A stretch of DNA of 64,000 nt from Nocardiopsis metallicus (GCF_014201115.1 NZ_JACHDO010000001.1:4278001-4342000); one strand, 5' to 3'. Shown: positions 33,499 to 42,875, counted from the first letter of the stretch. Numbers and translations: made by a program. Notes: a model not told the origin generated them from the sequence alone.

Positions 33499-33637
33499 GG
33501 CGGGCAACCTAACCCATGGACGGTCACGTTCCCAAGGCCGTTCGACGACCGATCACCCTACGAATCGGTCACCGGTCAGCACCGTTGACCCTTCGGTCGG
33601 CCGCCTGGTGGCCGTCAGCCGACAGACCGCAGGCCGC

Positions 33638-34456
33638 TCATCCGGCGGGCCAGCGGGCGGTGAGGAGCTCGGACTCCGGGGTCAGCTGGACGCTGGCCTC
33701 CTCGATGGAGTCGCGCACCATCCGGCAGTGGCCGACGTCCTCGCTGTCCCCGGTGAGCTCACCGCCCTGGGCGGCGAAGGCGTAGACCATGCTGGGCCGG
33801 TCGGCGAACTCCATGATTCTGAAGGCCCCGCCCAGGCCCGGGTGGTGCGGTGTCTCCTCGGGGATCACCCCGAGGTCGACGATGCCCGCCTTGATGAGGT
33901 CGGCGAGGAAGTCGCGCTGGCCGTTGAGGACGTCCGCGCCGCCCTGGGGCCGTTGGAGCACGGACTCGTTGAGGACCACCCGCAGCGCGGGGCCCTCCGG
34001 CCCGGTCGTCGCCGCCCGCTCAGCCATCTCCTCCTCCACCAGCGCCTCGATCTCCTCGGGCTCCAGGTTGGGGTGGCGGGGCTCGAGGACGGCCCGCGAG
34101 TACTCGCGGGTGCGCAGGAAGACCGGGACCGCCATCGGCTGGTGCTCCCACAGGCGCGCGGCGTGCGTGCCCAGCTCGCTCATGTCGCCGAACTCGCTGG
34201 GGAAGGCCTCGGCCTGGAGGGTGATCGCCCAGGCGTCGACCAACTGGTGTTCGGTGCCGAGTACGGTGTCGACCCGTTCCACCAGGGAGCGGGCCGGGCG
34301 GCAGTGCGCGTCCTCGACCTCGCGGAGTTTGTCGTCGGTGACCCCGACGTTCCTGGCGAGCTCCGCGCGGGAGAGGCCCCGGTCGGATCGGGCCCGCAGC
34401 ACCCGAGCTCCGAAGGGGAGCCACATCGCCGACGGCAACGCGGTGTTCACGCCCAT
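33638..34456 (-). CDS. XRE-family regulator with DUF5753-like domain
   Basis: A 272-residue protein with an N-terminal helix-turn-helix (FGARVLRARSDRGLSRAELA, NVGVTDDKLREVEDAH) and a DUF5753 ligand domain (AWAITLQAEAFPSEF, MAVPVFLRTREYSRAVLEP, LRVVLNESVLQRPQGGADVL). GGGAGAG precedes ATG 34456. No DUF397 partner is adjacent, unlike most members. Target unknown. Confidence 0.85.
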   Translation of the reverse strand: MGVNTALPSAMWLPFGARVLRARSDRGLSRAELARNVGVTDDKLREVEDAHCRPARSLVERVDTVLGTEHQLVDAWAITLQAEAFPSEFGDMSELGTHAARLWEHQPMAVPVFLRTREYSRAVLEPRHPNLEPEEIEALVEEEMAERAATTGPEGPALRVVLNESVLQRPQGGADVLNGQRDFLADLIKAGIVDLGVIPEETPHHPGLGGAFRIMEFADRPSMVYAFAAQGGELTGDSEDVGHCRMVRDSIEEASVQLTPESELLTARWPAG

Positions 34457-34687
34457 AACCTCTCCCGTCCTCGCCCGGAACCTCGGGGCGCCGCCCGGGG
34501 CGACGCTTCTAGGGGCCTGCGGTGACGTACCCTTCAGTGTGACACCCCAGCCCCTTTGATCCGACCTTCTCCTGGGTCGGGGCGGCTGGTCAAGCGTCCG
34601 GGCGGGTGCGGCCATCCGTGATAAATCAGCACAAAGTCGACGATGTCGCCCACGCCTGTCGAGTGTTTCCCCCGATTGGAAGGTCCG

Positions 34688-35179
34688 TTGGTCTACCTCG
34701 CCCTCTTCCTCGCCGTGGCCTCGCTCGTCTTCTGGGTCTACGTGTTGTTCGACGTCATCGGGTCCGACGCCGATCGGGTCCGGCTGCTGCCCAAGCCCGT
34801 TTGGGCCGTGATCGTCCTGCTGGTGCCCAAGTTCGGCCCCGCGCTGTGGTTCATGCTGGGCCGCCCGCCCCGGAACCCCGCGCTCTCCAGCGGCCCGGCG
34901 GGCCCGCCGCCGCCCTTCCCCGAGTACGAGCACCCCGGTCGCGCCCGCGCCGTCTCACCGGAGGAGGACGAGGCGTTCCTTCGGCGCTGCCGTGAGCGGG
35001 CCGAGGAGCAGCGCCAGCGCGCTCGGGAGTTCCAGGAGCGCCAGGAGCGGGAGCGCCAGGAGCGGGAGCACCGGGCTCTGGACCAGGGTGGGGACCGGGA
35101 CCGGAGCCAGGAGCGAGGTCAGGGCGAGGAGCGGCGCGAACACGAAGGTGACGAGGACGCGACCGGTTCCACATCCTGA
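34688..35179 (+). CDS. PLDc_N-domain membrane protein with charged tail
   Basis: About 163 residues. Two N-terminal membrane helices (YLALFLAVASLVFWVYVLFD and WAVIVLLVPKFGPALWFML) form the cardiolipin-synthase-like PLDc_N domain seen without a catalytic domain in many actinobacteria. After a Pro-rich hinge comes a long Glu/Arg/Gln coiled coil (RERAEEQRQRAREFQERQER). The TTG at 34688 with GGAAGG four bases upstream is preferred; an ATG at 34643 would add 15 residues. Confidence 0.75.
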   Translation: MVYLALFLAVASLVFWVYVLFDVIGSDADRVRLLPKPVWAVIVLLVPKFGPALWFMLGRPPRNPALSSGPAGPPPPFPEYEHPGRARAVSPEEDEAFLRRCRERAEEQRQRAREFQERQERERQEREHRALDQGGDRDRSQERGQGEERREHEGDEDATGSTS

Positions 35180-35285
35180 TTCGGTCACAGTATTTCGGTC
35201 GGGCACGCCCCCGGGATCTGGGGCTCCCGGGTTCCCAGTAACCTGTGTGCCGCCCCGCTGCGAATCTGATCCCGGAAGTGAACCG

Positions 35286-35939
35286 ATGAACCGCTTGACT
35301 GTGCCGGTAGCGATCCTCGCCTCCACCGCCCTGCTCGCCACCGCGGCGTGCGGGAACGCGGAGGAGGCCGAGCCGGAGGCCACCTCGCCCGAAGCGACCG
35401 AACCCGCGGCCGAGGTCGAGGTTCCCGACGTCACCGGGGCCACGCTCCACACCAGTGAGGGCGACATCGAGGTGGAGCTCCTGGCCGAGGAAGCACCGCT
35501 GACCGTCACCAACTTCGTGGAACTCGCCGAGGGCGACGGCCCGGAGAACCCGGAGACGGGTGAGGCGGAGTTCTACGACGGCACGATCTTCCACCGCGTG
35601 ATCGACAGTTTCATGATCCAGGGCGGTGACCCCACGGGCACCGGCCGCGGCGGCCCCGGCTACCAGTTCGAGGACGAGTTCGACTCGGGGCTGGGCTTCG
35701 ACGAGCCCGGCCTGCTGGCGATGGCCAACTCGGGCCCCGACACCAACGGCTCGCAGTTCTTCATCACGGTGGCGCCCACCCCGCACCTGAACGGGCTGCA
35801 CACCATCTTCGGCAAGGTCGCCGACGAGGAGTCCATGGCCGTGGTGGACGCGATCGCGGTCACCGAGACGGACGACAACGACCGTCCCACGAACGATGTC
35901 GTGCTGGAGTCCGTCACCATCAAGCACGCGGACGACTGA
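35286..35939 (+). CDS. Cyclophilin-type peptidyl-prolyl isomerase, predicted lipoprotein
   Basis: A 217-residue protein. Signal peptide with lipobox-like LATAAC at residue 22, then an acidic spacer. The cyclophilin domain (~50-215) has FYDGTIFHRVIDSFMIQGGD, the active-site F-x-M-x-Q-G residues, LLAMANSGPDTNGSQFFIT and LNGLHTIFGKV. It catalyses proline isomerisation in folding of exported proteins at the cell surface. Start ATG 35286 follows GGAAG. Confidence 0.92.
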   Translation: MNRLTVPVAILASTALLATAACGNAEEAEPEATSPEATEPAAEVEVPDVTGATLHTSEGDIEVELLAEEAPLTVTNFVELAEGDGPENPETGEAEFYDGTIFHRVIDSFMIQGGDPTGTGRGGPGYQFEDEFDSGLGFDEPGLLAMANSGPDTNGSQFFITVAPTPHLNGLHTIFGKVADEESMAVVDAIAVTETDDNDRPTNDVVLESVTIKHADD

Positions 35940-35988
35940 CCCCGGCTCGAACCGACCCGGGCCCGCAACGACCGAGACCCGAGCGCGC

Positions 35989-37161
35989 TCAGCGCCGCCG
36001 TTTGGCCATGGCGGCGCGGGCGCGTTCGACCGCGGGGCCGATCGCCTCGACCAGCCGGTCCACGTCCTGCCCGGTGGAGGTGCGGCCCAGGGACAGACGC
36101 AGGCTGCTCAGCGCCACGTCCGGGTCGGCCCCGGCGGCCAGCAGTACGTGACTGGGCTGGGCCACCCCCGCCGAGCAGGCGGAGCCGGTGGAGCAGGAGA
36201 TGCCCCTGGCGTCCAGCAGCATCAGCAGGGCGTCGCCCTCGCAGCCGGGGAACGACAGGTGGGCGATGCCGGGGAGCCGCAGCTCCGGATCGCCGTTGAC
36301 CCCGACGTCCGGCACGACCCCGCGTACACGCGACTCCAGTTCGTCGCGGAGCGCGGTCAGGTGCTTGACGTGTTCCTCGCGTTCGGCCACGGCCGTGTGC
36401 ACCGCGGTCGCCAGTCCCCGGGTGAGCGGGGCGGACAGCGTTCCGGAGCGGATGTCACGTTCCTGGCCGCCGCCGTGCAGGACCGGAACCGGAGCGAGCC
36501 CCCGCGCGACCACCAGTGCCCCGCTGCCCACCGGGCCGCCGAGTTTGTGGCCGCTCAGCGTCAGGGCGCTGACCCCGCTAGTGGCGAAGTCGACCTCCTC
36601 GGCCCCCACCGCCTGTACCGCGTCCGTGTGGAAGGGAACGCCGTACTCGGCGGCGACCCCGGCCAGCTCGCGCACCGGCTGCACGGTGCCGATCTCGTTG
36701 TTGGCCCACATCACGGAGGCCACGGCCACCGAGGCGGGGTCGCGCTCGATCGCCGCGCGCAGGACCCGCGGACTCACCCTGCCCAGGGCGTCCACCGGAA
36801 GCTCCTCGCAGACGGCGCCCTGGTGGTCGGCCATCCAACGGACGGGGTCGAGCGCGGCGTGGTGCTCCACGGCGCTGACCAGGATCCGCGTACGCGCCGG
36901 GTCCTCGGCGTTGCGGGACCAGTACAGGCCCTTGAGCGCGATGTTGTTCGACTCGGTCCCACCCGCGGTGAAGACCACCTCGTGCGGGGTGGCTCCCACC
37001 GCCTCGGCGACGCGTTCGCGCGACTCCTCGACGGTCCGCCGGGCGGTCCGCCCGTGGCCGTGCAGGGACGAGGGGTTGCCGAGGGCACCGAGCTCCGCCG
37101 CCACATCGGCGATCACCTCGGGGCGGACATCGGTCGTGGCTGCGTGATCCAGATACACCAT
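35989..37161 (-). CDS. Cysteine desulfurase (NifS/IscS-like)
   Basis: A 390-residue PLP enzyme that takes sulfur from cysteine for iron-sulfur clusters or tRNA thiolation. N-terminal MVYLDHAATTDVRPEV, VVFTAGGTESNNIALKG, EHHA, PLP lysine in LTLSGHKLGGPVGSGALV and the catalytic cysteine loop ISCSTGSACSAG are all present. In many actinobacteria such a gene precedes mnmA; that gene is not adjacent here. ATG 37161 has no good ribosome site. Confidence 0.92.
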   Translation of the reverse strand: MVYLDHAATTDVRPEVIADVAAELGALGNPSSLHGHGRTARRTVEESRERVAEAVGATPHEVVFTAGGTESNNIALKGLYWSRNAEDPARTRILVSAVEHHAALDPVRWMADHQGAVCEELPVDALGRVSPRVLRAAIERDPASVAVASVMWANNEIGTVQPVRELAGVAAEYGVPFHTDAVQAVGAEEVDFATSGVSALTLSGHKLGGPVGSGALVVARGLAPVPVLHGGGQERDIRSGTLSAPLTRGLATAVHTAVAEREEHVKHLTALRDELESRVRGVVPDVGVNGDPELRLPGIAHLSFPGCEGDALLMLLDARGISCSTGSACSAGVAQPSHVLLAAGADPDVALSSLRLSLGRTSTGQDVDRLVEAIGPAVERARAAMAKRRR

Positions 37162-37274
37162 GGCGCATTCCAGGATACGTCCGGCCACATCCCGGTTCAC
37201 CCACCGTCCCCCGTTGTCCACAGGCCGGACACGGACTTTCTCCGCTCCCCGGTCCGGACCGATAACCTTGGACC

Positions 37275-38612
37275 ATGCCTGACTCCGCGTCCACGCAGCC
37301 CGCCACGACCGCCACCGCCCCCGCCGGGGAGCACTGGCCCGCGCCCGCCGCCCAGCGGCCGGTGCGCGCCCGGATCCCCCTGCCCGGGTCCAAGTCCGTC
37401 ACCAACCGGGCCCTGGTGCTGGCGGCGCTCTCCGCGACGCCGTGCGTGGTGCGCCGCCCTCTGGTCAGCAGGGACAGCGAGCTCATGGTGGGCGCCCTGC
37501 GCGCGCTCGGCGTCGGAGTGGCCGAGGTCCCCTCCGAGGACCCCTCGGTCCCCGACCTCTCCGTCACCCCGGCCGCCCTCCGCGGCCCGGCCGACGTGAA
37601 CGTCGGCAACGCCGGTACCGTCATGCGGTTCGTACCGCCGCTGGCCGCCCTGGCCACCGGTGACGTGCGCTTCGACGGCGACCCCCGCGCCCGGGAGCGG
37701 CCCATCGACGAGCTGGTCGGCGCCCTGCGCGCCCTGGGCGCCGACATCGACGACGGCGGCCGCGGAGCCCTGCCCCTGACCATCCGCGGGACCGGTGCCG
37801 TGCGCGGCGGCGAGGTCACCCTGGACGCCTCGGGCTCCTCCCAGTTCGTCTCCGCCCTGCTGCTCAGCGGTGCCCGCTTCACCGAGGGCGTGCACATCCG
37901 GCACGAGGGCCCGCCGGTCCCCTCCCAGCCGCACCTGGACATGACCGTCGAGATGCTGCGCGCGGTGGGGGTCGCCGTCACCACCGGCGAGAACTGGTGG
38001 AAGGTCGAGCCCGGTCCGGTCTCCGCTTCGGAACTCACCGTCGAGCCGGACCTGTCCAACGCCGCGCCCTTCCTGGCCGCCGCCCTGGTCAGTAAGGGTG
38101 AGGTGACCGTCCAGGGGTGGCCGGTGCGCACCACCCAGGCCGGAGACGCCCTGCGCGAGCTGTTCACCCGGATGGGCGGTGAGGTCCTCCGGTCCGGCGC
38201 GGACGACACGGACCTGACCCTGCGCGGTACCGGTGCGATCCACGGGATCACCGCCGACCTGCGCGACGTGGGCGAACTCACCCCCACCATCGCCGCCGTG
38301 GCCGCCCTGGCCGACTCACCCTCCCGGCTGACCGGGATCGCGCACCTGCGCCGGCACGAGACCGACCGCATCGCGGCGCTGGCCACCGAGATCAACCGCC
38401 TGGGCGGAGACGTGGAGGAGCTGCCCGACGGGCTGGTCATCCGGCCCCGACCCCTGCACGGCGGGGTGTTCCACTCCTACGACGACCACCGGATGGCCAC
38501 CTCCGGCGCGGTGATCGGGCTCGCGGTGCCCGGGGTGGAGGTGGAGAACATCGCCACCACACGCAAGACCCTGCCCGACTTCCCCGGCCTGTGGTCGGAG
38601 GTCCTGGCATGA
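37275..38612 (+). CDS. aroA: 3-phosphoshikimate 1-carboxyvinyltransferase (EPSP synthase)
   Basis: A 445-residue shikimate-pathway enzyme joining PEP to shikimate-3-phosphate. Seen: RIPLPGSKSVTNRALVLAAL, GNAGTVMRFVPPLAAL, LDASGSSQFVSALLLSGARF, DLSNAAPFLAAALVSKG, RRHETDRIAALATEINRLGG and YDDHRMATSGAVIGL. The N-terminal ~25 residues are an Ala/Pro/Thr extension. TAACCT six bases before ATG suggests leaderless transcription. Stop overlaps rsgA (ATGA). Confidence 0.95.
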   Translation: MPDSASTQPATTATAPAGEHWPAPAAQRPVRARIPLPGSKSVTNRALVLAALSATPCVVRRPLVSRDSELMVGALRALGVGVAEVPSEDPSVPDLSVTPAALRGPADVNVGNAGTVMRFVPPLAALATGDVRFDGDPRARERPIDELVGALRALGADIDDGGRGALPLTIRGTGAVRGGEVTLDASGSSQFVSALLLSGARFTEGVHIRHEGPPVPSQPHLDMTVEMLRAVGVAVTTGENWWKVEPGPVSASELTVEPDLSNAAPFLAAALVSKGEVTVQGWPVRTTQAGDALRELFTRMGGEVLRSGADDTDLTLRGTGAIHGITADLRDVGELTPTIAAVAALADSPSRLTGIAHLRRHETDRIAALATEINRLGGDVEELPDGLVIRPRPLHGGVFHSYDDHRMATSGAVIGLAVPGVEVENIATTRKTLPDFPGLWSEVLA

Positions 38613-39640
38613 GCCGCACGCGGGGCGGAGGACGCCACCTGGACGAGGACGACATCCGCGTACGCGCCCGGGGCGGCTCCAAGCCGCGCACCCGCAAGCG
38701 GCCCAAGCACGAGAACGCCGTGGAGGGCCTGGTCACCGCCGTCGACCGGGGCCGGTACCGGTGCCTGGTCGCCGACGTCCCGGTGGTCGCGATGAAGGCC
38801 CGCGAGCTCGGCCGCGGCTCCATCGTGGTCGGCGACCGGGTGGACGTGGTCGGCGACCTGTCCGGCAGGCCCGACACCCTGGCCCGCGTGGTCCGGGTAC
38901 GCGAGCGCGCCTCGGTGCTCAGACGGACCGCGGACGACACCGACCCGGTCGAGCGGGTGATCGTGGCCAACGCCGACCAGCTCGCCATCGTCTGCGCCCT
39001 GGCCGACCCCGCCCCGCAGCCGCGCTTCGTGGACCGGTGCCTGGTCGCCGCCTACGACGCCGGGCTGGAGCCGCTGCTGTGCCTGACCAAGGCCGACCTG
39101 GCCTCCCCCGACGAGATGCTGCGCACCTACAAGCCGCTGGGGCTGCCGTACGAGGTGCTCAGCCCCGACGGTGGCCTCGACGAACTGCGCGCCCGCCTGG
39201 CCGGCAAGAGCACGGTGTTCGTGGGCTCCTCCGGTGTGGGCAAGTCGACCCTGGTCAACCGGCTCGTGCCGGGCACCGACCGGGCGGTGGGCCACGTCAA
39301 CGCGGTCACCGGCCGCGGTCGGCACACCTCCACCTCCGCGCTCGCCCTGCCCTTCGAGGGCGGTTGGCTGATCGACACCCCGGGGGTGCGCAGCTTCGGT
39401 CTGGCGCACATCTCCCCGGAGGAGATCGTGGCGGGCTTCCACGACCTCGCCGAGATCGCCGAGGAGTGCCCGCCCGGCTGCACCCACCAGCCCGACGCCC
39501 CGGAGTGCGCCGTCGAGGCCGCCCAGGCCCGGGGCGGCCTCGACGCCGAGCGCGTGGCCTCGCTCCGGCGCCTGCTCAGCAGCCGCGAGGGCGAGGACGA
39601 CACCGACCCGGAGCAGCCGCCACCCGGCCCGCACCACTGA
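38609..39640 (+). CDS. rsgA: Ribosome small-subunit-dependent GTPase A
   Basis: A 343-residue circularly permuted GTPase for late 30S maturation. After an OB-fold N-terminal region (EGLVTAVDRGRYRCLV), the G motifs come in permuted order: LCLTKADL (G4), VFVGSSGVGKSTLVNRLVPG (G1), DTPGVRSFGL (G3). The C-terminal zinc site is ECPPGCTHQPDAPEC. It overlaps aroA by four bases, a conserved actinobacterial arrangement. Confidence 0.95.
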   Translation: MSRTRGGGRHLDEDDIRVRARGGSKPRTRKRPKHENAVEGLVTAVDRGRYRCLVADVPVVAMKARELGRGSIVVGDRVDVVGDLSGRPDTLARVVRVRERASVLRRTADDTDPVERVIVANADQLAIVCALADPAPQPRFVDRCLVAAYDAGLEPLLCLTKADLASPDEMLRTYKPLGLPYEVLSPDGGLDELRARLAGKSTVFVGSSGVGKSTLVNRLVPGTDRAVGHVNAVTGRGRHTSTSALALPFEGGWLIDTPGVRSFGLAHISPEEIVAGFHDLAEIAEECPPGCTHQPDAPECAVEAAQARGGLDAERVASLRRLLSSREGEDDTDPEQPPPGPHH

Positions 39641-39664
39641 TTCATCCGCGCGCCGCTCGGCCGG

Positions 39665-40030
39665 TCAGGGGGCGTGGCTCACGGGTGCCTCGTTGTGGGA
39701 GGCCTTGCCCAGGACGTGCTCACGTCCCCAACGCCCCAGGGGTTCCAGCGCGCGGTTCAGGCCACGTCCGAGCTCCGTAAGCGAGTACTCCACCCGGGGC
39801 GGGACCTCGGCGAAGTCCTCACGCAGCACGATCCCGTCGTCTTCCAGCTCGCGCAGGTGGGAGGCGAGGACCTTCTCCGACACTCCCGGCAGCACCCTGC
39901 GCAGCTCGCCGAAGCGGCGCGGGCGTTCGTCGAGGGCCCAGAGGATCAGCACCTTCCACTTCCCGCCCACCACGTCCATCGCCGCGTCGATGCCGCAGTG
40001 GTAGTCCTTCGTCCCGCGCCTGGTGACCAA
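39665..40030 (-). CDS. HxlR-family transcriptional regulator
   Basis: A 121-residue winged-helix protein: YHCGIDAAMDVVGGKWKVLI, LRRVLPGVSEKVLASHLREL, PPRVEYSLTELGRGL. The single conserved Cys (HCGID) at the N-terminus can sense thiol-reactive compounds in this family. TTG start with AAGGGG upstream. It diverges from the oxidoreductase at 40139 and probably controls it. Confidence 0.9.
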   Translation of the reverse strand: MVTRRGTKDYHCGIDAAMDVVGGKWKVLILWALDERPRRFGELRRVLPGVSEKVLASHLRELEDDGIVLREDFAEVPPRVEYSLTELGRGLNRALEPLGRWGREHVLGKASHNEAPVSHAP

Positions 40031-40086
40031 CGTCCCCGCCCCTTCCCGCCTCGTCCAGCTGGATGCTTACCCCGGAGTGCGCACCC

Positions 40087-40096
40087 ACTTCGAAGT
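40087..40096. promoter_or_regulatory. Candidate HxlR operator (ACTTCGAAGT palindrome)
   Basis: A perfect 10-bp palindrome, with GTGCGCAC immediately left and GTGCGTACTT immediately right, in the 108-base divergent gap between the HxlR gene and the oxidoreductase. Repeated GTGCG words suggest dimer or tandem binding. Confidence 0.4.
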
Positions 40097-40138
40097 GCGT
40101 ACTTGTCCGCGTGCCGGGCCCGGCCCGAGGCTGGGCCC

Positions 40139-41032
40139 ATGACACACGACACCACACAGTCAACCAAGCCCCGCGTCGTCCTGCTCGGTCTGGGCGCCAT
40201 GGGCTCAGCCCTGGCCCGCACCTGGCTCGCCGCCGGGCACCCCGTCACCGTCTGGAACCGGACCGCCTCCCGGGCCGAGCCCCTGCGCGCGCTCGGCGCC
40301 GACGTCGCCGTCACCGCTGCCGAGGCAGTGGCCTCGGGAGAGCTGGTGGTGACCTGCCTGTTCGACGACGCCTCGGTCGGGGAGGCGCTGGCCGGGACCG
40401 ACCTCGACGGTCGGGACCTGGTGGAGCTGACCACCGGTACCCCGGACCAGGCCGACGCCCGGGCGGAGTGGGCGCGGCAGCGGGGCGCGCGCTTCCTCAG
40501 CGGCGGGATCATGGCGATCCCGCCCATGGTCGGCGTTCCCGAGGCGGGCGGCTACGTGTTCTACAGCGGTACCCGTGAGGTCCTGACCGAGCACGAGGCA
40601 ACCCTCGCGGTGCCGTTGGGCACACGTTGGGCCGGGGCCCGCCCGGGCGCCGCCGCCCTGTACGACATCGCCCTGCTCAGCGCCATGAACGGCCTGTTCG
40701 CGGGCGTCACGCACGCCTTCGCCCTGGTCCGCGACGAGGAGATGCCGCTGAAGGAGTTCTCGGGCCTCCTGGTGTCCTGGCTCAACGCGATGGCCTCGAC
40801 AGCGGGCTCGATGGCCGAGCAGATCGAGAGCGGCGACTACACCAGGGACGTGGTGGCCAACCTGCCCATGCTCGTCTCCGGAAACCGCACCCTGGAGGCC
40901 GCGGCACGGGAGCAGGGGGTCGACTACCGGCTGCTCTCCCCGTACTCGGAGTTGCTGGAGGAGCGTCTTGCGCAGGGCTTCGACGAGGAGGGCGGTACCG
41001 GGGCCCTGGAGCTGCTCGTCAAGCGCCCCTGA
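40139..41032 (+). CDS. NADPH-dependent oxidoreductase, 6-phosphogluconate-dehydrogenase-like (imine reductase type)
   Basis: A 297-residue protein. The Rossmann motif is VVLLGLGAMGSALARTWLA, followed by VTVWNRTASRA, which favours NADPH. The C-terminal helical domain contains LYDIALLSAMNGLFAGVTHA and is typical of beta-hydroxyacid dehydrogenase/imine reductase fusions; the hydroxyacid-type catalytic Lys is not evident, which favours the imine reductase branch. Likely induced through the HxlR regulator. Start ATG 40139. Confidence 0.85.
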   Translation: MTHDTTQSTKPRVVLLGLGAMGSALARTWLAAGHPVTVWNRTASRAEPLRALGADVAVTAAEAVASGELVVTCLFDDASVGEALAGTDLDGRDLVELTTGTPDQADARAEWARQRGARFLSGGIMAIPPMVGVPEAGGYVFYSGTREVLTEHEATLAVPLGTRWAGARPGAAALYDIALLSAMNGLFAGVTHAFALVRDEEMPLKEFSGLLVSWLNAMASTAGSMAEQIESGDYTRDVVANLPMLVSGNRTLEAAAREQGVDYRLLSPYSELLEERLAQGFDEEGGTGALELLVKRP

Positions 41033-41060
41033 AGCCCTGGGCCGGACCCGCCACAGGCCG

Positions 41061-41366
41061 CTAGAGGTCGACGGTGCCGCCGCAGCGCCAGTAGTGGGTC
41101 CGGTCCTGTTCCATGAAGCCCTCGTCCACCAGGCTGCGGCGCAGGACCACCAGATCGGCGCTGAACCGGCACAGGACGGCGTTGACCTCCGCCCCGGTGT
41201 AGCGCACGCCGGGTTCGAAGGCCCGGGCGACCTGGTCGAGCAGGACGAGGCGGTCCGGGCGCCGGACCGGGACGGCGGTGATCCGCCCCTGTGGCATATA
41301 CGTGCGCAGTACCTCACCGCGTTCGTGTTCGGTCAGCTCTCTCGGTCCGCGCTCCTCCGGCACCAC
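41061..41366 (-). CDS. DUF2087 domain protein
   Basis: A 101-residue protein: MPQGRITAVPVRRPDRLVLL, GVRYTGAEVNAVLCRF, LVDEGFMEQDRTHYWRCGG. DUF2087 is a winged-helix-like module seen alone or fused to ArsR/GntR regulators, so nucleic-acid binding is likely. GAGGAGG lies about eight bases before the GTG pair at 41366. Downstream of the TetR gene with seven bases between them, so co-transcribed. Confidence 0.85.
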   Translation of the reverse strand: MVPEERGPRELTEHERGEVLRTYMPQGRITAVPVRRPDRLVLLDQVARAFEPGVRYTGAEVNAVLCRFSADLVVLRRSLVDEGFMEQDRTHYWRCGGTVDL

Positions 41367-41373
41367 GGCCTCC

Positions 41374-41961
41374 TCAACGGTCCACCGGCAGCATGCCGTG
41401 CACGACCATCTCCACCCGCTGGGCGGCCTGGTCCGGGTCCATGGGTTGGAGCGCGTAGGACACGATGAGCCGCAGGGCCACGTCCGCGACCGCCTCGGTG
41501 GTGTCGGGGGCCACGTCCGGGCAGCGTTCCCGAAGCGTGAGGGAGATGCGTTCGCGCAGGGCGTCCAGGAGCGGGGCGGACCTGGTGGTCACCACGGGCA
41601 GGAGCTGGTCGTCGCCGGTGACCACCGCGCGCAGCAGAGGGTTGTCCCGGGCCGCGAGCAGGACCATCCGGGTCGTCCGGCTCACCGCGTGCGCGGGGTC
41701 GTCGCCGTCGGAATCCAGGACCCCCATCACGGTGTCCAGCAGCGTGTTGACCTCACGCACCACCACTGCTTGGAGCAGCCCTTCCTTGCTCCCGAAGACG
41801 TTGTAGAGGGTCTGCCTGGACACCCGTGCCGTGGCGGCGATGTCCACCATCCGCCGCTCGCCCCAGTCACCCGCCAGGACCTCGGCGTAGGCGGCGTCCA
41901 TCAGCCGTTCGCGCACCCCGGTGCCCTCCCCGGGCCGTCTGTCTCCGCTCACGGTACCCAT
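41374..41961 (-). CDS. TetR/AcrR-family regulator
   Basis: A 195-residue repressor. Helix-turn-helix: RERLMDAAYAEVLAG then MVDIAATARVSRQTLYNVFG and SKEGLLQAVV. The C-terminal ligand domain has no recognised subfamily. Start ATG 41961 chosen with GGGGAG upstream; an in-frame GTG at 42012 would add 17 residues. Target unknown; no divergent transporter or enzyme next to it other than the hisN-like gene. Confidence 0.85.
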   Translation of the reverse strand: MGTVSGDRRPGEGTGVRERLMDAAYAEVLAGDWGERRMVDIAATARVSRQTLYNVFGSKEGLLQAVVVREVNTLLDTVMGVLDSDGDDPAHAVSRTTRMVLLAARDNPLLRAVVTGDDQLLPVVTTRSAPLLDALRERISLTLRERCPDVAPDTTEAVADVALRLIVSYALQPMDPDQAAQRVEMVVHGMLPVDR

Positions 41962-42065
41962 CTCCCCATCCTCGCACCCGTGCCTTCCCGAGTCCTCTAA
42001 CACTCTGATCACGCGGGGGCTCCGGTTTGGGCATGTTCGTGCCCGGGACGGTAGCGTTACCGGCC

Positions 42066-42875
42066 ATGGCGTCCTTTGACGATGATCTGCGGCTGGCCCA
42101 CGTGCTCGCCGACGCTGCCGACGACATCGCGGTCAAGCGTTTCCGTGCGCTTGACCTGGTTGTCGACACCAAACCGGACCTGACACCGGTCACCGAGGCC
42201 GACCGCATGGTCGAGGAGACCCTGCGCAGCGTGCTCTCCCGTGCCCGGCCCCGTGACGCGGTGGTCGGCGAGGAGTACGGCAAGAGCGGCAACAGCAACC
42301 GGGTGTGGGTCATCGACCCCATCGACGGCACGAAGAACTACGTGCGCGGCGTCCCGGTGTGGGCGACGCTGATCGCCCTGCTGGAGGGCGACCGCCCCGT
42401 GGTGGGCGTGGTGTCGGCCCCCGCGCTGCACCGGCGCTGGTGGGCCTCCAAGGGCGGCGGCACCTGGACGGGCCGCAGCCTGTCCAAGGCCACCCGCTGC
42501 CACGTCTCCAAGGTCCAGGACCTCTCGGACGCCTCGCTGAGCTTCTCGTCGTTGACCGGCTGGGAGGAGCAGGGCCGCCTGGAGTCGTTCCTGGGGCTGA
42601 CCCGGTCGGTGTGGCGGACCCGGGCCTACGGCGACTTCTGGTCGCACGTGATGGTGGCCGAGGGGACCGTCGACATCGGGGCCGAACCGGAGTTGTCCCT
42701 GTGGGACGCGGCCCCGCTGCCGATCATCCTGGAGGAGGCGGGCGGTCGCGCCACCAACCTGCGGGGCGAGGGCTTCGAGGACGGCGGTCCGCTGGTGTGC
42801 ACCAACGGGGTCCTGCACGACCAGGTGCTCACCTGGCTCAACGGAGGCCCCACCCCGCTGCGCCGCCCGGAGTAG
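42066..42875 (+). CDS. hisN: Histidinol-phosphatase (inositol-monophosphatase family)
   Basis: A 269-residue Mg-dependent phosphatase. Metal ligands: VGEEYG, WVIDPIDGTKNYVRGVPVW and late LSLWDAAPLPIILEEAGGR. This subgroup in actinobacteria performs the histidinol-phosphate phosphatase step of histidine synthesis (family knowledge); inositol-phosphate activity cannot be excluded. TAGCGT eight bases before ATG 42066 suggests a leaderless mRNA. Confidence 0.85.
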   Translation: MASFDDDLRLAHVLADAADDIAVKRFRALDLVVDTKPDLTPVTEADRMVEETLRSVLSRARPRDAVVGEEYGKSGNSNRVWVIDPIDGTKNYVRGVPVWATLIALLEGDRPVVGVVSAPALHRRWWASKGGGTWTGRSLSKATRCHVSKVQDLSDASLSFSSLTGWEEQGRLESFLGLTRSVWRTRAYGDFWSHVMVAEGTVDIGAEPELSLWDAAPLPIILEEAGGRATNLRGEGFEDGGPLVCTNGVLHDQVLTWLNGGPTPLRRPE

